This document shows, in pieces, positions 9,719 to 18,802 of a stretch of 64,000 bases of DNA. A model generated the notes under the pieces. It saw only the letters and a program-made list of their open reading frames with translations, had not been told where the DNA came from and made no database searches. The translations under genes and the position numbers were made by a program. Numbering within the stretch: the stretch's first letter is position 1; each line of letters starts with the position of its first letter. Source of the DNA: Rhodococcus sp. 06-235-1A (lineage in GTDB: Bacteria > Actinomycetota > Actinomycetes > Mycobacteriales > Mycobacteriaceae); NCBI RefSeq assembly GCF_002258785.1, contig NZ_NOYI01000011.1, positions 62,001 to 126,000 of the forward strand. The letters run 5' to 3'.

Positions 9719-10293
9719 ACACATCCTTAGTAGTACTCAGCGGCTCGCTGAGTCGCGGTTCAGCGAGCAATCGACTCGCAGACTGGTGCGCGCAACAATG
9801 CGCACCGCACATCGATGCCACGGTATTTCATGGCCATCAGCTCGAATTCCCCTTCTACACACCAGGCCGGGTTGCCACTTCGCCAGTGGACCGATACCTA
9901 GATGCACTCCGCGCTGCCGACGGTGTCGTCTTGATTTCACCTGCGTACCACGGCAGCATTTCGGGACTGCTGAAGAACGCTTTGGACTACATCAACGAGC
10001 TGTCCACCGATACACGCCCTTACCTGCACGGACGGGTGTTTGGTTGCGTGGCTGTCGCCGGTGGGGAGCAGGGCGCGGCCAGTACACTCGCTGCTCTGCG
10101 TGCGATCGGCCACGCGCTACGTGCCTGGCCAACCCCTCTCGGCGTCGGAATCGCCCGCCCACCGTTCACCTCGGAAGGGCTGCCCGCCGACCTTACTGTC
10201 TCCCAACAGTTGCCGAGCATGCTCGACCAGGTGATAGAAATGTCGCGCGCTCTGAACCACACGAAGCAATCGCTCCCAGCCGGGTCGGAATGA
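9715..10293 (+). CDS. NAD(P)H-dependent FMN reductase-like flavodoxin-fold protein
   Basis: A 192-residue protein with the flavodoxin-like opening L-V-V-L-S-G-S-L-S-R-G-S-A-S (phosphate loop for FMN) and the P-A-Y-H-G-S-I-S-G-L-L-K-N-A-L-D-Y motif of the NADPH-dependent FMN reductase family. GTG 9715 overlaps the previous stop (GTGA). It could supply reduced flavin to the tryptophan halogenase, which needs FADH2, or act as a quinone reductase on a pathway intermediate. Family assignment is strong; pairing with the halogenase is inference. Confidence 0.8.
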   Translation: MNTSLVVLSGSLSRGSASNRLADWCAQQCAPHIDATVFHGHQLEFPFYTPGRVATSPVDRYLDALRAADGVVLISPAYHGSISGLLKNALDYINELSTDTRPYLHGRVFGCVAVAGGEQGAASTLAALRAIGHALRAWPTPLGVGIARPPFTSEGLPADLTVSQQLPSMLDQVIEMSRALNHTKQSLPAGSE

Positions 10294-11657
10294 TGGACAT
10301 CGATACCGCGGTGCCACGCGCACGCGCGTTTCGCGCATTCGCCCCTGAAATGTTCATCGCAACAGCCGCATTCGGCATTCTATTGATCGTCTCACTGGTG
10401 TGGACCCGGCCCGCCGGCGTCGGGCCGGTACTGTTCGCGCAGTTGCTGTTGGGCGTGACAGTGGTCATTGTGGCGTGTCGGCTCGCTGGGCGTGCGGCAG
10501 TCTGGCTGGGCCAACCTCGGGTCATCGGAGAGATCGCCGCAGGAATTGCTATCGGACCCTCGCTGCTCGGTCAGCTGTGGCCCGGTGCTGTGGATGCGCT
10601 GTTCCCCGATCAGGTTCGATCACCGATGAATTGGGTTGCCCACCTCGGTATGGTCCTGTTCTTGTTTCTGGCCGGGATGGAGATCGATCCAAAACTGTTG
10701 CGGCGCAGCGGCCGCTTCACCACATCTGTCAGTCAAGTCGGCTTTCTGTTCCCGTTGTTGCTGGGAATGCTGTTCGCGGTGCTCGCATACCCGTACCTTG
10801 CACCTCCTGGTGTGCAGTTGCTTCCGTTCGCGCTGCTCGTGGGGGCCGCGATGAGTGTCACTGCATTGCCGGTTCTCGTTGTGATCCTGCGGGGTAGCCC
10901 GCTGCGAGGTACCGCACTGGCAGCTATCGCAGTCACCGCGGCCACCATCGCCGATGTGCAAGCATGGATTCTTCTTGCACTGGTTGCAGGCCTGGTCGGC
11001 GGCTTCGCCGGGGGGGTACTTCCCGTCGTCGGACTTACTGTCGCGCTCATGGCGGGATTGATGCTGGTACGCCCCTGGCTGCGCGCATTGCTGACCAGCC
11101 AGGCAATTCCACTCCTGATCCGTGTCGTCATTCTGACTGGCTGCGCAGTCGCATTCGCCGAACTCGCTGCTCTGGCTGGAATGCACGCAGCGATAGGCGC
11201 GTTCGTTTTCGGGTTGCTCGTACCCCGTGTCGGTGGAGTGGCGGAAGGGTCGATCAGGTTGTTGGGTCCAGCCGCCGCAGTCCTGTTGATGCCGTTGTTC
11301 TTCGCCGGCAGTGGCATGGCTACAGACCTAACGAAACTCGGAGCGGCAGGCGCATTGTGGGGATGGTTCGCAGTCGCTTTGGCTCTGGCGCTCGTCGGCA
11401 AGTACGGAGGAGTCGCGTTCGCCTCACGTGCGGCAGGCGCGTCGTGGCCGAACTCGGCGCGGCTCGGCGCGCTCCTGAACTGCCGCGGCATGACGGAGTT
11501 GGTCGTACTGGGTATCGGGCGGGATCTCGGTCTGCTCGCGCCCGAATTGTTCACAATTCTGGTGCTCACGGCGTTCGTGTGCACCGCAATGACATGGCCT
11601 GCGCTCGCGGCGGTAGATCGATTCAGCCTCAGCGACCCGGTTGCAAGTCCACGTTGA
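10290..11657 (+). CDS. CPA2-type cation/proton antiporter
   Basis: A 455-residue membrane protein with about 12 hydrophobic segments. The motif G-E-I-A-A-G-I-A-I-G-P-S-L-L-G and the later F-L-F-L-A-G-M-E-I-D identify the KefB/NhaP-like Na+(K+)/H+ exchanger family. ATG 10290 overlaps the preceding stop (ATGA). Antiporters of this type are often found in natural-product clusters and may give self-resistance or export, but that is not shown here. No KTN/TrkA-N domain is present at the C-terminus. Confidence 0.8.
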   Translation: MMDIDTAVPRARAFRAFAPEMFIATAAFGILLIVSLVWTRPAGVGPVLFAQLLLGVTVVIVACRLAGRAAVWLGQPRVIGEIAAGIAIGPSLLGQLWPGAVDALFPDQVRSPMNWVAHLGMVLFLFLAGMEIDPKLLRRSGRFTTSVSQVGFLFPLLLGMLFAVLAYPYLAPPGVQLLPFALLVGAAMSVTALPVLVVILRGSPLRGTALAAIAVTAATIADVQAWILLALVAGLVGGFAGGVLPVVGLTVALMAGLMLVRPWLRALLTSQAIPLLIRVVILTGCAVAFAELAALAGMHAAIGAFVFGLLVPRVGGVAEGSIRLLGPAAAVLLMPLFFAGSGMATDLTKLGAAGALWGWFAVALALALVGKYGGVAFASRAAGASWPNSARLGALLNCRGMTELVVLGIGRDLGLLAPELFTILVLTAFVCTAMTWPALAAVDRFSLSDPVASPR

Positions 11658-11668
11658 AAGGTTTTCGC

Positions 11669-13432
11669 ATGTCCGTACACCCCTTGAACGACCTCGATCG
11701 TTTGCTCGCTAGCCTGCCTGACGACGACTCAACCGCAGTGCGGGAGTGGTTCGCCACCACGAACGGCTTCAGCGCCGGCGTCGCCGAGAGCGAGGCTGAC
11801 GACTTCCGCGACATTTCGGCTAGTCGCCCACGCGATGACGATCCCCGCGCAATTCGTCGTATCGGGATAGTCGGCGGCGGCACCGCGGGTTACCTCACTG
11901 CGCTGGCTTTGCGTGCCAAGAGACCATGGTTAGAAGTGACTCTTGTCGAATCGAGCGGGATCCCGATCATCGGCGTCGGCGAGGCGACGACGCCGTCGAT
12001 GGTGCCGTTCCTGCACCACTACCTCGATATCGACGTCGAGGAGCTGTACCGCGAAGTTGCACCCACGTGGAAGCTGGGCATCCGTTTCGACTGGGGCCCC
12101 AAACCCGCTGGCTTCATGGCACCATTCGACTGGGGTTCCAACTCGATCGGTCTGTTGGGCTCGATCGCCAGCCAAGGCGACATCAACGCATTCACGCTCC
12201 AGTCGCTGCTGATGGCCCACGACCGAGCGCCGGTCTTCGACCTCGGCGATGGCGAACACATGTCGCTGATGAACCACTTGCCCTACGCCTATCACCTCGA
12301 CAACGCGCGATTCGTCCGGTATCTCACCAAGCTCGCTCGTCGTCGCGGCGTACATCACCTCGACGCCACCGTCGATCAAGTCGTGCTCGACGCAGACGGT
12401 TGGGTCGAGCACCTGGTCACGACCGACAACCAACAGATCGAATTCGATGCCTACGTCGACTGCTCCGGTTTCCGGTCGCTGTTGTTGGGCAAAGCGCTCA
12501 ATACTCCCTATGTGCCCTTCACGGACAGCCTCAAAACCGACCGCGCAATCACAGCGGTTGTGCCACACCAGGGCACGATCAAGCCGTATACGCGCGCGAC
12601 CACGATGGACGCCGGCTGGTGCTGGACCATCCCGACGCGCACCGATGATCACGTCGGCTACGTCCATTCGTCGCAGTTCTTGGACGAAGATGCTGCTACA
12701 GCGGAGTTGCAGCGGCTCTACCCTGACGCGCATTCTTTCAGGACTGTCCGATTCCGCTCCGGCCGACACGACGAAGCGTGGCGCGGCAACGTCATCGCGA
12801 TCGGCAACTCCTATGCGTTCGTCGAACCGCTCGAGTCCAGCGGGTTGATGATGATCACGTTAGGGATCATGTCGCTGGTTGGTTCGCTACCTGCGTCGTG
12901 GGATGAACCCAGCCCACGCGCCGTTGTCAACGCCGCACTTGCTAAGAAGTGGGATGAGATCCGATGGTTCTTGTCCCTGCACTACCGCTTCAATACCCGC
13001 AAAGACACCGAGTTCTGGGTGGACGCACGGGCGAACACAGATATTTCAGGTCTGCTGCCGTTGCTCGAGGTGTATGCAGGCGGTGCCCCGCTGCGATTCC
13101 GTGACCCGGTAGTGCGTGGGTTTCTGGAGTCCACCGCGCCGACCTTCTACGGCCTCGATGGGGTCGACTGCCTGCTGCTCGGGCAAGAAGTGTTGACGAA
13201 ACTGTTGCCGCAGAGCGAATCCAGCGACGCGTGGGCAGCACGCAAGGCAGCCGCCGATGCGCTCGTGGCTCGCGCGTTGCCCGCCGGGATCGCATTGAAG
13301 GCTTTCGATCAGGATCCTCGGCTCAATGCAGCTGTCCTCCGCTCCCGAGACAGTTGGGCCGGCCCGCGTGGCACCGAGCGCCTTGTCGGGGCCGAACCTG
13401 TCGCCGCAGGTACACGAGCCGAGCCGGCGTGA
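11669..13432 (+). CDS. Flavin-dependent tryptophan halogenase
   Basis: A 587-residue protein. An N-terminal extension of ~63 residues is followed by the FAD motif G-G-G-T-A-G-Y (69-75). Residue K135 in P-T-W-K-L-G-I-R-F aligns with the catalytic lysine of PrnA/RebH that carries the haloamine. W-C-W-T-I-P (317-322) matches the halogenase WxWxIP motif, and F-V-E-P-L-E-S-S-G (384-392) matches the conserved region near the chloride site. All key residues are present, so it is probably active on a Trp side chain, either free or peptide-bound. The start follows the antiporter by 11 bases with no overlap. The missing flavin supply may come from the FMN reductase-like gene upstream. Confidence 0.92.
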   Translation: MSVHPLNDLDRLLASLPDDDSTAVREWFATTNGFSAGVAESEADDFRDISASRPRDDDPRAIRRIGIVGGGTAGYLTALALRAKRPWLEVTLVESSGIPIIGVGEATTPSMVPFLHHYLDIDVEELYREVAPTWKLGIRFDWGPKPAGFMAPFDWGSNSIGLLGSIASQGDINAFTLQSLLMAHDRAPVFDLGDGEHMSLMNHLPYAYHLDNARFVRYLTKLARRRGVHHLDATVDQVVLDADGWVEHLVTTDNQQIEFDAYVDCSGFRSLLLGKALNTPYVPFTDSLKTDRAITAVVPHQGTIKPYTRATTMDAGWCWTIPTRTDDHVGYVHSSQFLDEDAATAELQRLYPDAHSFRTVRFRSGRHDEAWRGNVIAIGNSYAFVEPLESSGLMMITLGIMSLVGSLPASWDEPSPRAVVNAALAKKWDEIRWFLSLHYRFNTRKDTEFWVDARANTDISGLLPLLEVYAGGAPLRFRDPVVRGFLESTAPTFYGLDGVDCLLLGQEVLTKLLPQSESSDAWAARKAAADALVARALPAGIALKAFDQDPRLNAAVLRSRDSWAGPRGTERLVGAEPVAAGTRAEPA

Positions 13433-14670
13433 GGCAGACGCCGACTACCGCGGTTTTCGATCTGCTCGGCGCTGAGATAGGCGAGCGATGCCGTAGTGCG
13501 ATCGAGAACTGGGCCGAGGACCTGCGCGAACTGTCGCACGCCATACATGCCGACCCGGAGACTGCGTTCGACGAGCATCGTGCGGCTGCACGCTGTGCGG
13601 ATCTCCTGCAGGCGAGCGGTTTCAGGGTGCAGCGCGGAGTAGGTGGATTGGCAACCGCGTTCAGCGCCGAGTACGGTTCCGGGCCGTTCGTTGTCGTGTT
13701 CTGCGCCGAGTACGACGCGCTGCCCGAAATGGGTCATGCGTGCGGACACAATGTGATTGCCGCTGTCGGTGTTGGTGCAGGGCTAGCGCTGCGTGATGTT
13801 GCTGACGAACTCGGCATCACCGTACGAGTTTTGGGGACCCCAGCCGAAGAGTCCGGTGGGGGAAAGCTCGTTATGCTCGCAGCGGGTGTCTTCGACGATG
13901 CCTCGATATGCTTGATGGCACACCCGGCGCCGGAAGAGAACTGTGCACCGAGGTCGCTCGCGGTGATGGACATCGAAGTCACATACCACGGTCGTGCCAG
14001 CCATGCGGCCTATGCACCACACGCTGGAATCAATGCCGCGGATGCGGTCACTGTCGCCCAAGTGGCGATCGGGCTGGCTCGACAACATCTAAAGCCCCGG
14101 CAGATGGTGCATGGCATCGTGACCGAGGGTGGGAAATTGCCCAACATTGTGCCGGAGCGGACCCGTGCGCTATTTCTGCTGCGAGCGTCGGATCTGGAGG
14201 ATCTGCGGGATTTGCAGAACCGAATCATGGGATGCATACAGGCTGGGGCGTCCGCAACCGGATGCACGTTCACCGTCGCCGAGCCAACGCCGGCCTATGC
14301 CGAACTCACCCATGATTCCTGGCTGGTCTATGCCTACCGCTGTGCCGCGCGCGCACTGGGGCGTCCTTTACTCTCCGAGCAAGCCGAGGCTGAAATGCCC
14401 ACTGGTAGCACTGATATGGGCAACGTCAGTCGGGTGGTGCCCAGTATCCATCCCACGCTGAGCATCGACTCTGGCGCTGCGGTCAACCATCAACCCGAAT
14501 TTGCTGCGGCATGCGTCTCCGACTCGGCCGACCGCGCAGTACTGGACGGGGCATTGGGCCTCTGTTGGACCGCTGCGGCCGCTGCCGCCGACGTGGATCA
14601 GCGAGCACGCTTGGATCAGGCGCGGACCGACAGGTTGCGGGAACACAGGCGATCGACGGACAAGGGGTGA
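13429..14670 (+). CDS. M20-family amidohydrolase/peptidase
   Basis: A 413-residue M20D-type hydrolase. It shows H-A-D-P-E, E-Y-D-A-L-P-E-M-G-H-A-C-G-H-N (metal ligands D and H), the general-base region G-T-P-A-E-E-S-G-G-G-K, the dimerisation-domain motif F-H/Y-G-R-A-S-H-A-A, and the late H-P-T-L-S-I-D. It is closest in style to AbgB/aminobenzoyl-glutamate or p-acylamino acid hydrolases. GTG 13429 overlaps the halogenase stop. A late hydrolysis, for example removal of an amino acid or acyl group from the product, is plausible. Confidence 0.85.
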   Translation: MRQTPTTAVFDLLGAEIGERCRSAIENWAEDLRELSHAIHADPETAFDEHRAAARCADLLQASGFRVQRGVGGLATAFSAEYGSGPFVVVFCAEYDALPEMGHACGHNVIAAVGVGAGLALRDVADELGITVRVLGTPAEESGGGKLVMLAAGVFDDASICLMAHPAPEENCAPRSLAVMDIEVTYHGRASHAAYAPHAGINAADAVTVAQVAIGLARQHLKPRQMVHGIVTEGGKLPNIVPERTRALFLLRASDLEDLRDLQNRIMGCIQAGASATGCTFTVAEPTPAYAELTHDSWLVYAYRCAARALGRPLLSEQAEAEMPTGSTDMGNVSRVVPSIHPTLSIDSGAAVNHQPEFAAACVSDSADRAVLDGALGLCWTAAAAAADVDQRARLDQARTDRLREHRRSTDKG

Positions 14671-17081
14671 TGACGATGCAATCGGCAACTGGCCACTCCG
14701 AACAGGTCGAGAATCAGAGTAGAAGCCCTCTGACACGAGAGGTCGTATTACCCGATCGAGTCCTGCGAATCCAGTTGCGCCAGTGGGCATTGCTACGCAC
14801 CCCGGGTTTTTCGGCGCAGTTGGCCGACGCCGCGGTGGACATCCGACGTTTTGCTGCTGTCACACGCATTCTGGACAGCGAGGCCGCCCTGGATGAGATC
14901 GCAACTGAATTCGGCGAAGCGGTCGCGCCGAGGCTCGGCGAGTTCGCGACGAGACAGGAGAATCGACAGCGGACGCAGCGGGCGGTACGTCATGTCCGTC
15001 GACTGCTGACCGAACGTGCTGAGCTCGACGCGCGTGCCACGGACCTGTTACTCAGTGCAGGCATCGATGATTGGACGAGACGATGGACCGAGGCTGTGCA
15101 GGACTATCGATCACTTCTGGCCCCATACGAGTTCACGGAATCCAAAGCGTTGGACGAAGCCCGATCGAGAGTGCGCGAAGCCTTTGCCGATGAGCGAATT
15201 CGCCACGCAATCTTCGTTTCCAATCCCGACTTTCATGATCATGCCGTCGCGGTTTGGGACCGCGACCGCGCCGAGTCGCCGAACGCATCGTCTCGTCGCA
15301 CGCTCGTTACGTTGCACCGCTATCTGCGGCGATTCAGCACCAGATGCGAAACAGTGTCATTCTTCGGCCCGGTCCAGTTCGTTGCACTCGACGGGGCTGC
15401 AATGGAGCCGCTCACCATAGACGGGCCTGGCTCAGAGCGGGTCATCGTTGAGGCGAGCAGCTGGCTGGTTGAAGCGATGACCAGGCACCTCACTGCCGCT
15501 GCTGTTCCCGCGGACCGATCGGTACGACGTAATCCGCTGTTCGCAGAGCTTCCCGATGGCATCGGGCTGATACACACCGCTAGCGGCCGTAAATTCCGCG
15601 TCAACGCGCAGAAGCTCATAGTGTGGAGGGTCGCAGATGGGCGTACGGCCGAGGAAATGGCTCATGAATTGGGCTGGAAAGTCGACGAGGTGTTGGCCGC
15701 AGCACGCTCACTCGGTGGAGCGTTGTCGGTTCTCGCTCACCCGACCACATCGGTAGAGCTGCATGCGCTGACGCGACTATCTGAGGCCACCGATGACCCT
15801 GTGGTGGCAGAACTCGCGGTGGTGCGTGATCGCTACGCGAGCACAGTCTGGCCGCAGCGGCGTGCGATGCTCCTCGATGCAAGGCGTATCGCCGGTGAGT
15901 TGTCGAACGGGACGATCCGTCGACAAGAAGGCAGTCATTACGCTGATCGGGAGATCTTTCATGAGGACCGAACCGGCCCGTACAGCGAGAGAATCCGAAT
16001 CGGCGGTCAAGCCTTAGAAGGGATTGGCGACGCTCTGGGATCGGTACTGCCGATCTGCTACCTGGGAGCCTTGCTGCGCCGCGCCGACGCGCAGTCCGCG
16101 CTACGAGAGGTGCTCGGGGGCAAGGCCACACCGTTGGCAGCGCTTACCAGCCTCACGCTGCCGGCTGAGGGGCCCGCCATGCGTGAGCTTCGAGACCGGC
16201 TCGAGTCGGTATTCGAGGCTAGCCCCAATGTTCGGTCGGGAGACATACATAATGCGTTGGCTGATCTGTGGTCATCGGTGCCGCCCGACGCGACTGCGGA
16301 TAGCTGTTTTCCGAGTCCGGATCTCATGGCACTCGGCCCGGAACTGTCCACGACATCTTGGCTTCTGGCAGAACTGCACGACGACTGCAGCTCGATCTAC
16401 GGTGGGCTGGAATCCCCGTTATTCAGCGAACCTGATCGGCTATGGCACGAATTCGCTACTGACGTCGCAGCGATGGTCGGCGATCATGCGGCAACGATCG
16501 TGGGGCGTCGGCGGAGCGCTCACGTCACCCCGGAGCTCCCAGGCATATCAATCGAACTGGCAGGGCGCTCAGGCAAAAACCAGCACGAGATCGTCCCGAT
16601 CGCTGATGTCGTTGTAGCACCCGAAGGCGACGCCGTGTTGATCCATGGGCGCAGGCGCAGGCTGTATCCGGGAGATCTGGATGCCCCCCTGTACTGCGCC
16701 CTGGCACTTCCGGCCGTCGTACCGGTTCCTGTCGGCTCTGGTGCGCATACCCCGCGACTGACCATCGACGGCACCGTGTACCAACGTGAACGATGGCGCT
16801 GCAACATCCCCGTATCCGGGAACGCGCTCGATCTGCACAGGCTCCGCCGCCGCCTCGGTCTGCCACGACGAGTGTTCGTAAGGTACCCATCCGAACCCAA
16901 GCCGCTGTACCTGGATTTCGCAGACCCGCTGAGCCTTCGTGAAGCGGCGCGGTACGCAGGTGCCGAGGTCAGTGTGACCGAAATGCTGCCGGTATCCGAT
17001 GACCTGTGGTGGCCACCCCAAGACCCCCAATGCGCTGAAGTGCGAATCGGTTGTTCGATCACCCCCGTCGAGAAGGAGTAG
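14670..17081 (+). CDS. LanB-type peptide glutamylation/tRNA-ligase domain protein, full length (copy 3)
   Basis: About 803 residues, the only intact copy in the window. It shows R-C-E-T-V-S-F-F-G-P (residues ~225-234) and the C-terminal Y-P-S-E-P-K-P-L-Y-L-D-F motif typical of LanB glutamylation domains (NisB N-domain). It ends within about 50 residues of that motif, so the ~300-residue SpaB elimination domain is missing. That architecture matches PEARLs such as TglB or AmmB, which add an amino acid from aminoacyl-tRNA to a peptide C-terminus. It also matches split dehydratases of thiopeptides. Starts at GTG 14667, ATG 14670 or ATG 14676 are possible; 14676 has the best spacing from AAGGGG. 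Confidence 0.85.
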   Translation: MTMQSATGHSEQVENQSRSPLTREVVLPDRVLRIQLRQWALLRTPGFSAQLADAAVDIRRFAAVTRILDSEAALDEIATEFGEAVAPRLGEFATRQENRQRTQRAVRHVRRLLTERAELDARATDLLLSAGIDDWTRRWTEAVQDYRSLLAPYEFTESKALDEARSRVREAFADERIRHAIFVSNPDFHDHAVAVWDRDRAESPNASSRRTLVTLHRYLRRFSTRCETVSFFGPVQFVALDGAAMEPLTIDGPGSERVIVEASSWLVEAMTRHLTAAAVPADRSVRRNPLFAELPDGIGLIHTASGRKFRVNAQKLIVWRVADGRTAEEMAHELGWKVDEVLAAARSLGGALSVLAHPTTSVELHALTRLSEATDDPVVAELAVVRDRYASTVWPQRRAMLLDARRIAGELSNGTIRRQEGSHYADREIFHEDRTGPYSERIRIGGQALEGIGDALGSVLPICYLGALLRRADAQSALREVLGGKATPLAALTSLTLPAEGPAMRELRDRLESVFEASPNVRSGDIHNALADLWSSVPPDATADSCFPSPDLMALGPELSTTSWLLAELHDDCSSIYGGLESPLFSEPDRLWHEFATDVAAMVGDHAATIVGRRRSAHVTPELPGISIELAGRSGKNQHEIVPIADVVVAPEGDAVLIHGRRRRLYPGDLDAPLYCALALPAVVPVPVGSGAHTPRLTIDGTVYQRERWRCNIPVSGNALDLHRLRRRLGLPRRVFVRYPSEPKPLYLDFADPLSLREAARYAGAEVSVTEMLPVSDDLWWPPQDPQCAEVRIGCSITPVEKE

Positions 17082-17083
17082 AT

Positions 17084-17530
17084 ATGACGATCACTGGAAC
17101 AGGTTTGGATACGTTGTTGGTAGACCGTCCAAAGGAATACTGTGAACGTGTTCACCACCGTTTAGTTACCGAGCAGGTGGTGTGGTTCACGACCGTGAAC
17201 TCGCGCGGAGTAGCAGCACCGAATCCGGTGTGGTTCTACTGGGATGGAGCGAGAATCGTGGTCGCCCACGATAACAGGGCGCACCGGCTGGCACACCTGC
17301 GCCGCAACAGTGGCATTGTGCTGCACTTCGACTGCGGTTCTCATGGGCGCGACATCGTCGTGATGGAGGGTAAGGCCGAACTGGCCACAACGCCCGACAT
17401 CGGACCGGATGCCGGATATCTGGAGAAGTACCGCCGCCCGATCGACGAGATGTTCGGAGGAGTGGAGTCATTCCTGCAGTCGCATCGAGCCCTGACGTTC
17501 ATCGAGCCGACACGACTGCGTGGATGGTAA
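17084..17530 (+). CDS. PPOX-class flavin/F420-dependent split-barrel oxidoreductase
   Basis: A 148-residue protein starting 3 bases after the LanB stop behind AGAAGGAG. It has the pyridoxamine-phosphate-oxidase split-barrel pattern: V-V-W-F-T-T-V-N-S-R-G, P-N-P-V-W-F-Y-W-D-G, and a C-terminal P-x-R-L-R-G-W. Closest in style to mycobacterial F420-binding PPOX proteins such as the Rv3369 family. It could do the last reduction or oxidation step of the operon product. It is the last gene of the long operon; the convergent methyltransferase ends 15 bases away with no obvious hairpin between them. Confidence 0.8.
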   Translation: MTITGTGLDTLLVDRPKEYCERVHHRLVTEQVVWFTTVNSRGVAAPNPVWFYWDGARIVVAHDNRAHRLAHLRRNSGIVLHFDCGSHGRDIVVMEGKAELATTPDIGPDAGYLEKYRRPIDEMFGGVESFLQSHRALTFIEPTRLRGW

Positions 17531-17545
17531 CAAAGTCAGGATTGA

Positions 17546-18583
17546 TTAAACCGCAGTTGCCGCAACGAGGCTCGTGCGCTCGCTGAGCGAATGCTCTACA
17601 CGATCGAGGCGGAATCCGGCCGAAGCCAGCAGGTCGGCGGTTTCCGCCTCGGTGCGCTCGCGGCCCCCGATGATCATCAGCAGATGTAAGTCCAGGAGAC
17701 CACGCGCCGCGGGTTGTCCAGGTCTGCGTAGGCCACCGACAACGAGCAATGCGTCTCCTTCGCGCATCGCTGCCCTGCAATTGTCCAGGAGGATCGCGGC
17801 ATGAGTGTCATCCCAGTCCGACAGCACTCGGCACAGGACATAGGTATCGCCACCAGTGGGAACTCGGGTCAAGAAGTCGGCACCTTCAACGCGCGCACGT
17901 TCCCCGAAGCGAGTCAGCGCACGTGCTGCGCGCTCGACGACCCCGGGTAGGTCGACCACAAGAACACTCAGATGAGGATGGGTGTCGAGCATGGTCGACG
18001 CGAGTTTGCCGTTACCTCCGCCGATATCGGCGACGACAGTCGCCCCACGTAGTGCCGGGTCTTGGGTGATGAGCTCGCACGATTCGGTGACCGAGTCCGC
18101 CATCGCTGCGTCGAAATCCGCAGCTGCATCAGGCCGGCTGGCCAGATGCTGCCAGAACGAGGTTTCGAACACTGCGTCGAAGGCGGGTAGCCCGGTCCGA
18201 ATGGCGTGAGCGGAACCTTCCCACGCCGCATATTGCATTCCAGCGGACATTGTTGTCCATCGAGAGAGTGACCCAGGCACGTCGCAGCGCAACAGCTCAC
18301 CTGCGGGGGTCAGCGAGTAATTGTCACCAGTTCGGGTGACCAAACCAACCTCGAGCAACGACTCGAGTAGTCGGCCGGTTGCCGATGGATGGGTCTGGCA
18401 CCGGACAGCAAGTTCGTCGACATGGAGAGGGCCATCCTTGAGTGCATCAGCGATACCGAGGTCAACTGCTAGGGCCGTTACCTTGGCACGTCGGTAGCCG
18501 GTTACCAGTTCGCGAATGTGGTGTGCGGGATCGGATACAGAGGGAGATTCTGGCGGGCCGGCAAGGGGGGAGGCGGAGTTCAT
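17546..18583 (-). CDS. SAM-dependent O-methyltransferase (plant-type/AdoMet_MTase family 2)
   Basis: A 345-residue methyltransferase with an N-terminal winged-helix dimerisation domain (about residues 25-95), followed by the SAM-binding motif V-V-A-D-I-G-G-G-N-G-K-L. Antibiotic O-methyltransferases of this family (for example TcmN/DnrK types) methylate phenolic or enolic oxygens. The reading frame stays open upstream to 19072, but it would run across the divergent VOC gene, so I place the start at ATG 18583. It is convergent with the biosynthetic operon and may act on its product; that link is inference. Confidence 0.82.
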   Translation of the reverse strand: MNSASPLAGPPESPSVSDPAHHIRELVTGYRRAKVTALAVDLGIADALKDGPLHVDELAVRCQTHPSATGRLLESLLEVGLVTRTGDNYSLTPAGELLRCDVPGSLSRWTTMSAGMQYAAWEGSAHAIRTGLPAFDAVFETSFWQHLASRPDAAADFDAAMADSVTESCELITQDPALRGATVVADIGGGNGKLASTMLDTHPHLSVLVVDLPGVVERAARALTRFGERARVEGADFLTRVPTGGDTYVLCRVLSDWDDTHAAILLDNCRAAMREGDALLVVGGLRRPGQPAARGLLDLHLLMIIGGRERTEAETADLLASAGFRLDRVEHSLSERTSLVAATAV

Positions 18584-18633
18584 GGCGTCTCGATCCTGAA
18601 TCGATGCGGCGGCTAGTTTTTCAGAAACTTGTA

Positions 18634-18672
18634 CGGTACTGTTTGTCGGTACAGCCATACGGTACCATCGTA
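18634..18672. promoter_or_regulatory. Three 13-bp direct repeats (CGGTAC-N7), likely operator
   Basis: CGGTAC occurs at 18634, 18647 and 18660, exactly 13 bp apart, in the divergent gap between the O-methyltransferase and the VOC gene. The repeat units are each preceded by T or TA. Regular spacing near a helical turn plus 2-3 bp suggests multiple copies of one DNA-binding protein. A TetR regulator gene lies 1.7 kb downstream and is a candidate. The repeats could control either or both divergent genes. Confidence 0.6.
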
Positions 18673-18802
18673 CTGAACTGGTGGGGAGAAGTTCGAGCGG
18701 AAATCGCTCAGAGGGCACGCCAGTGCCACATCCGAGAGGGCTTGTGGCACGTTTGCCTGACGCGCGGACTCGAATCTGACTATTAGTAAGGGAGTGCATT
18801 CG

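Noticed and set aside
13441..17081. Class I lanthipeptide cluster
   Set aside because: No LanC cyclase, no elimination domain and no Ser/Thr/Cys-rich precursor are visible, so a PEARL-type pathway fits better.
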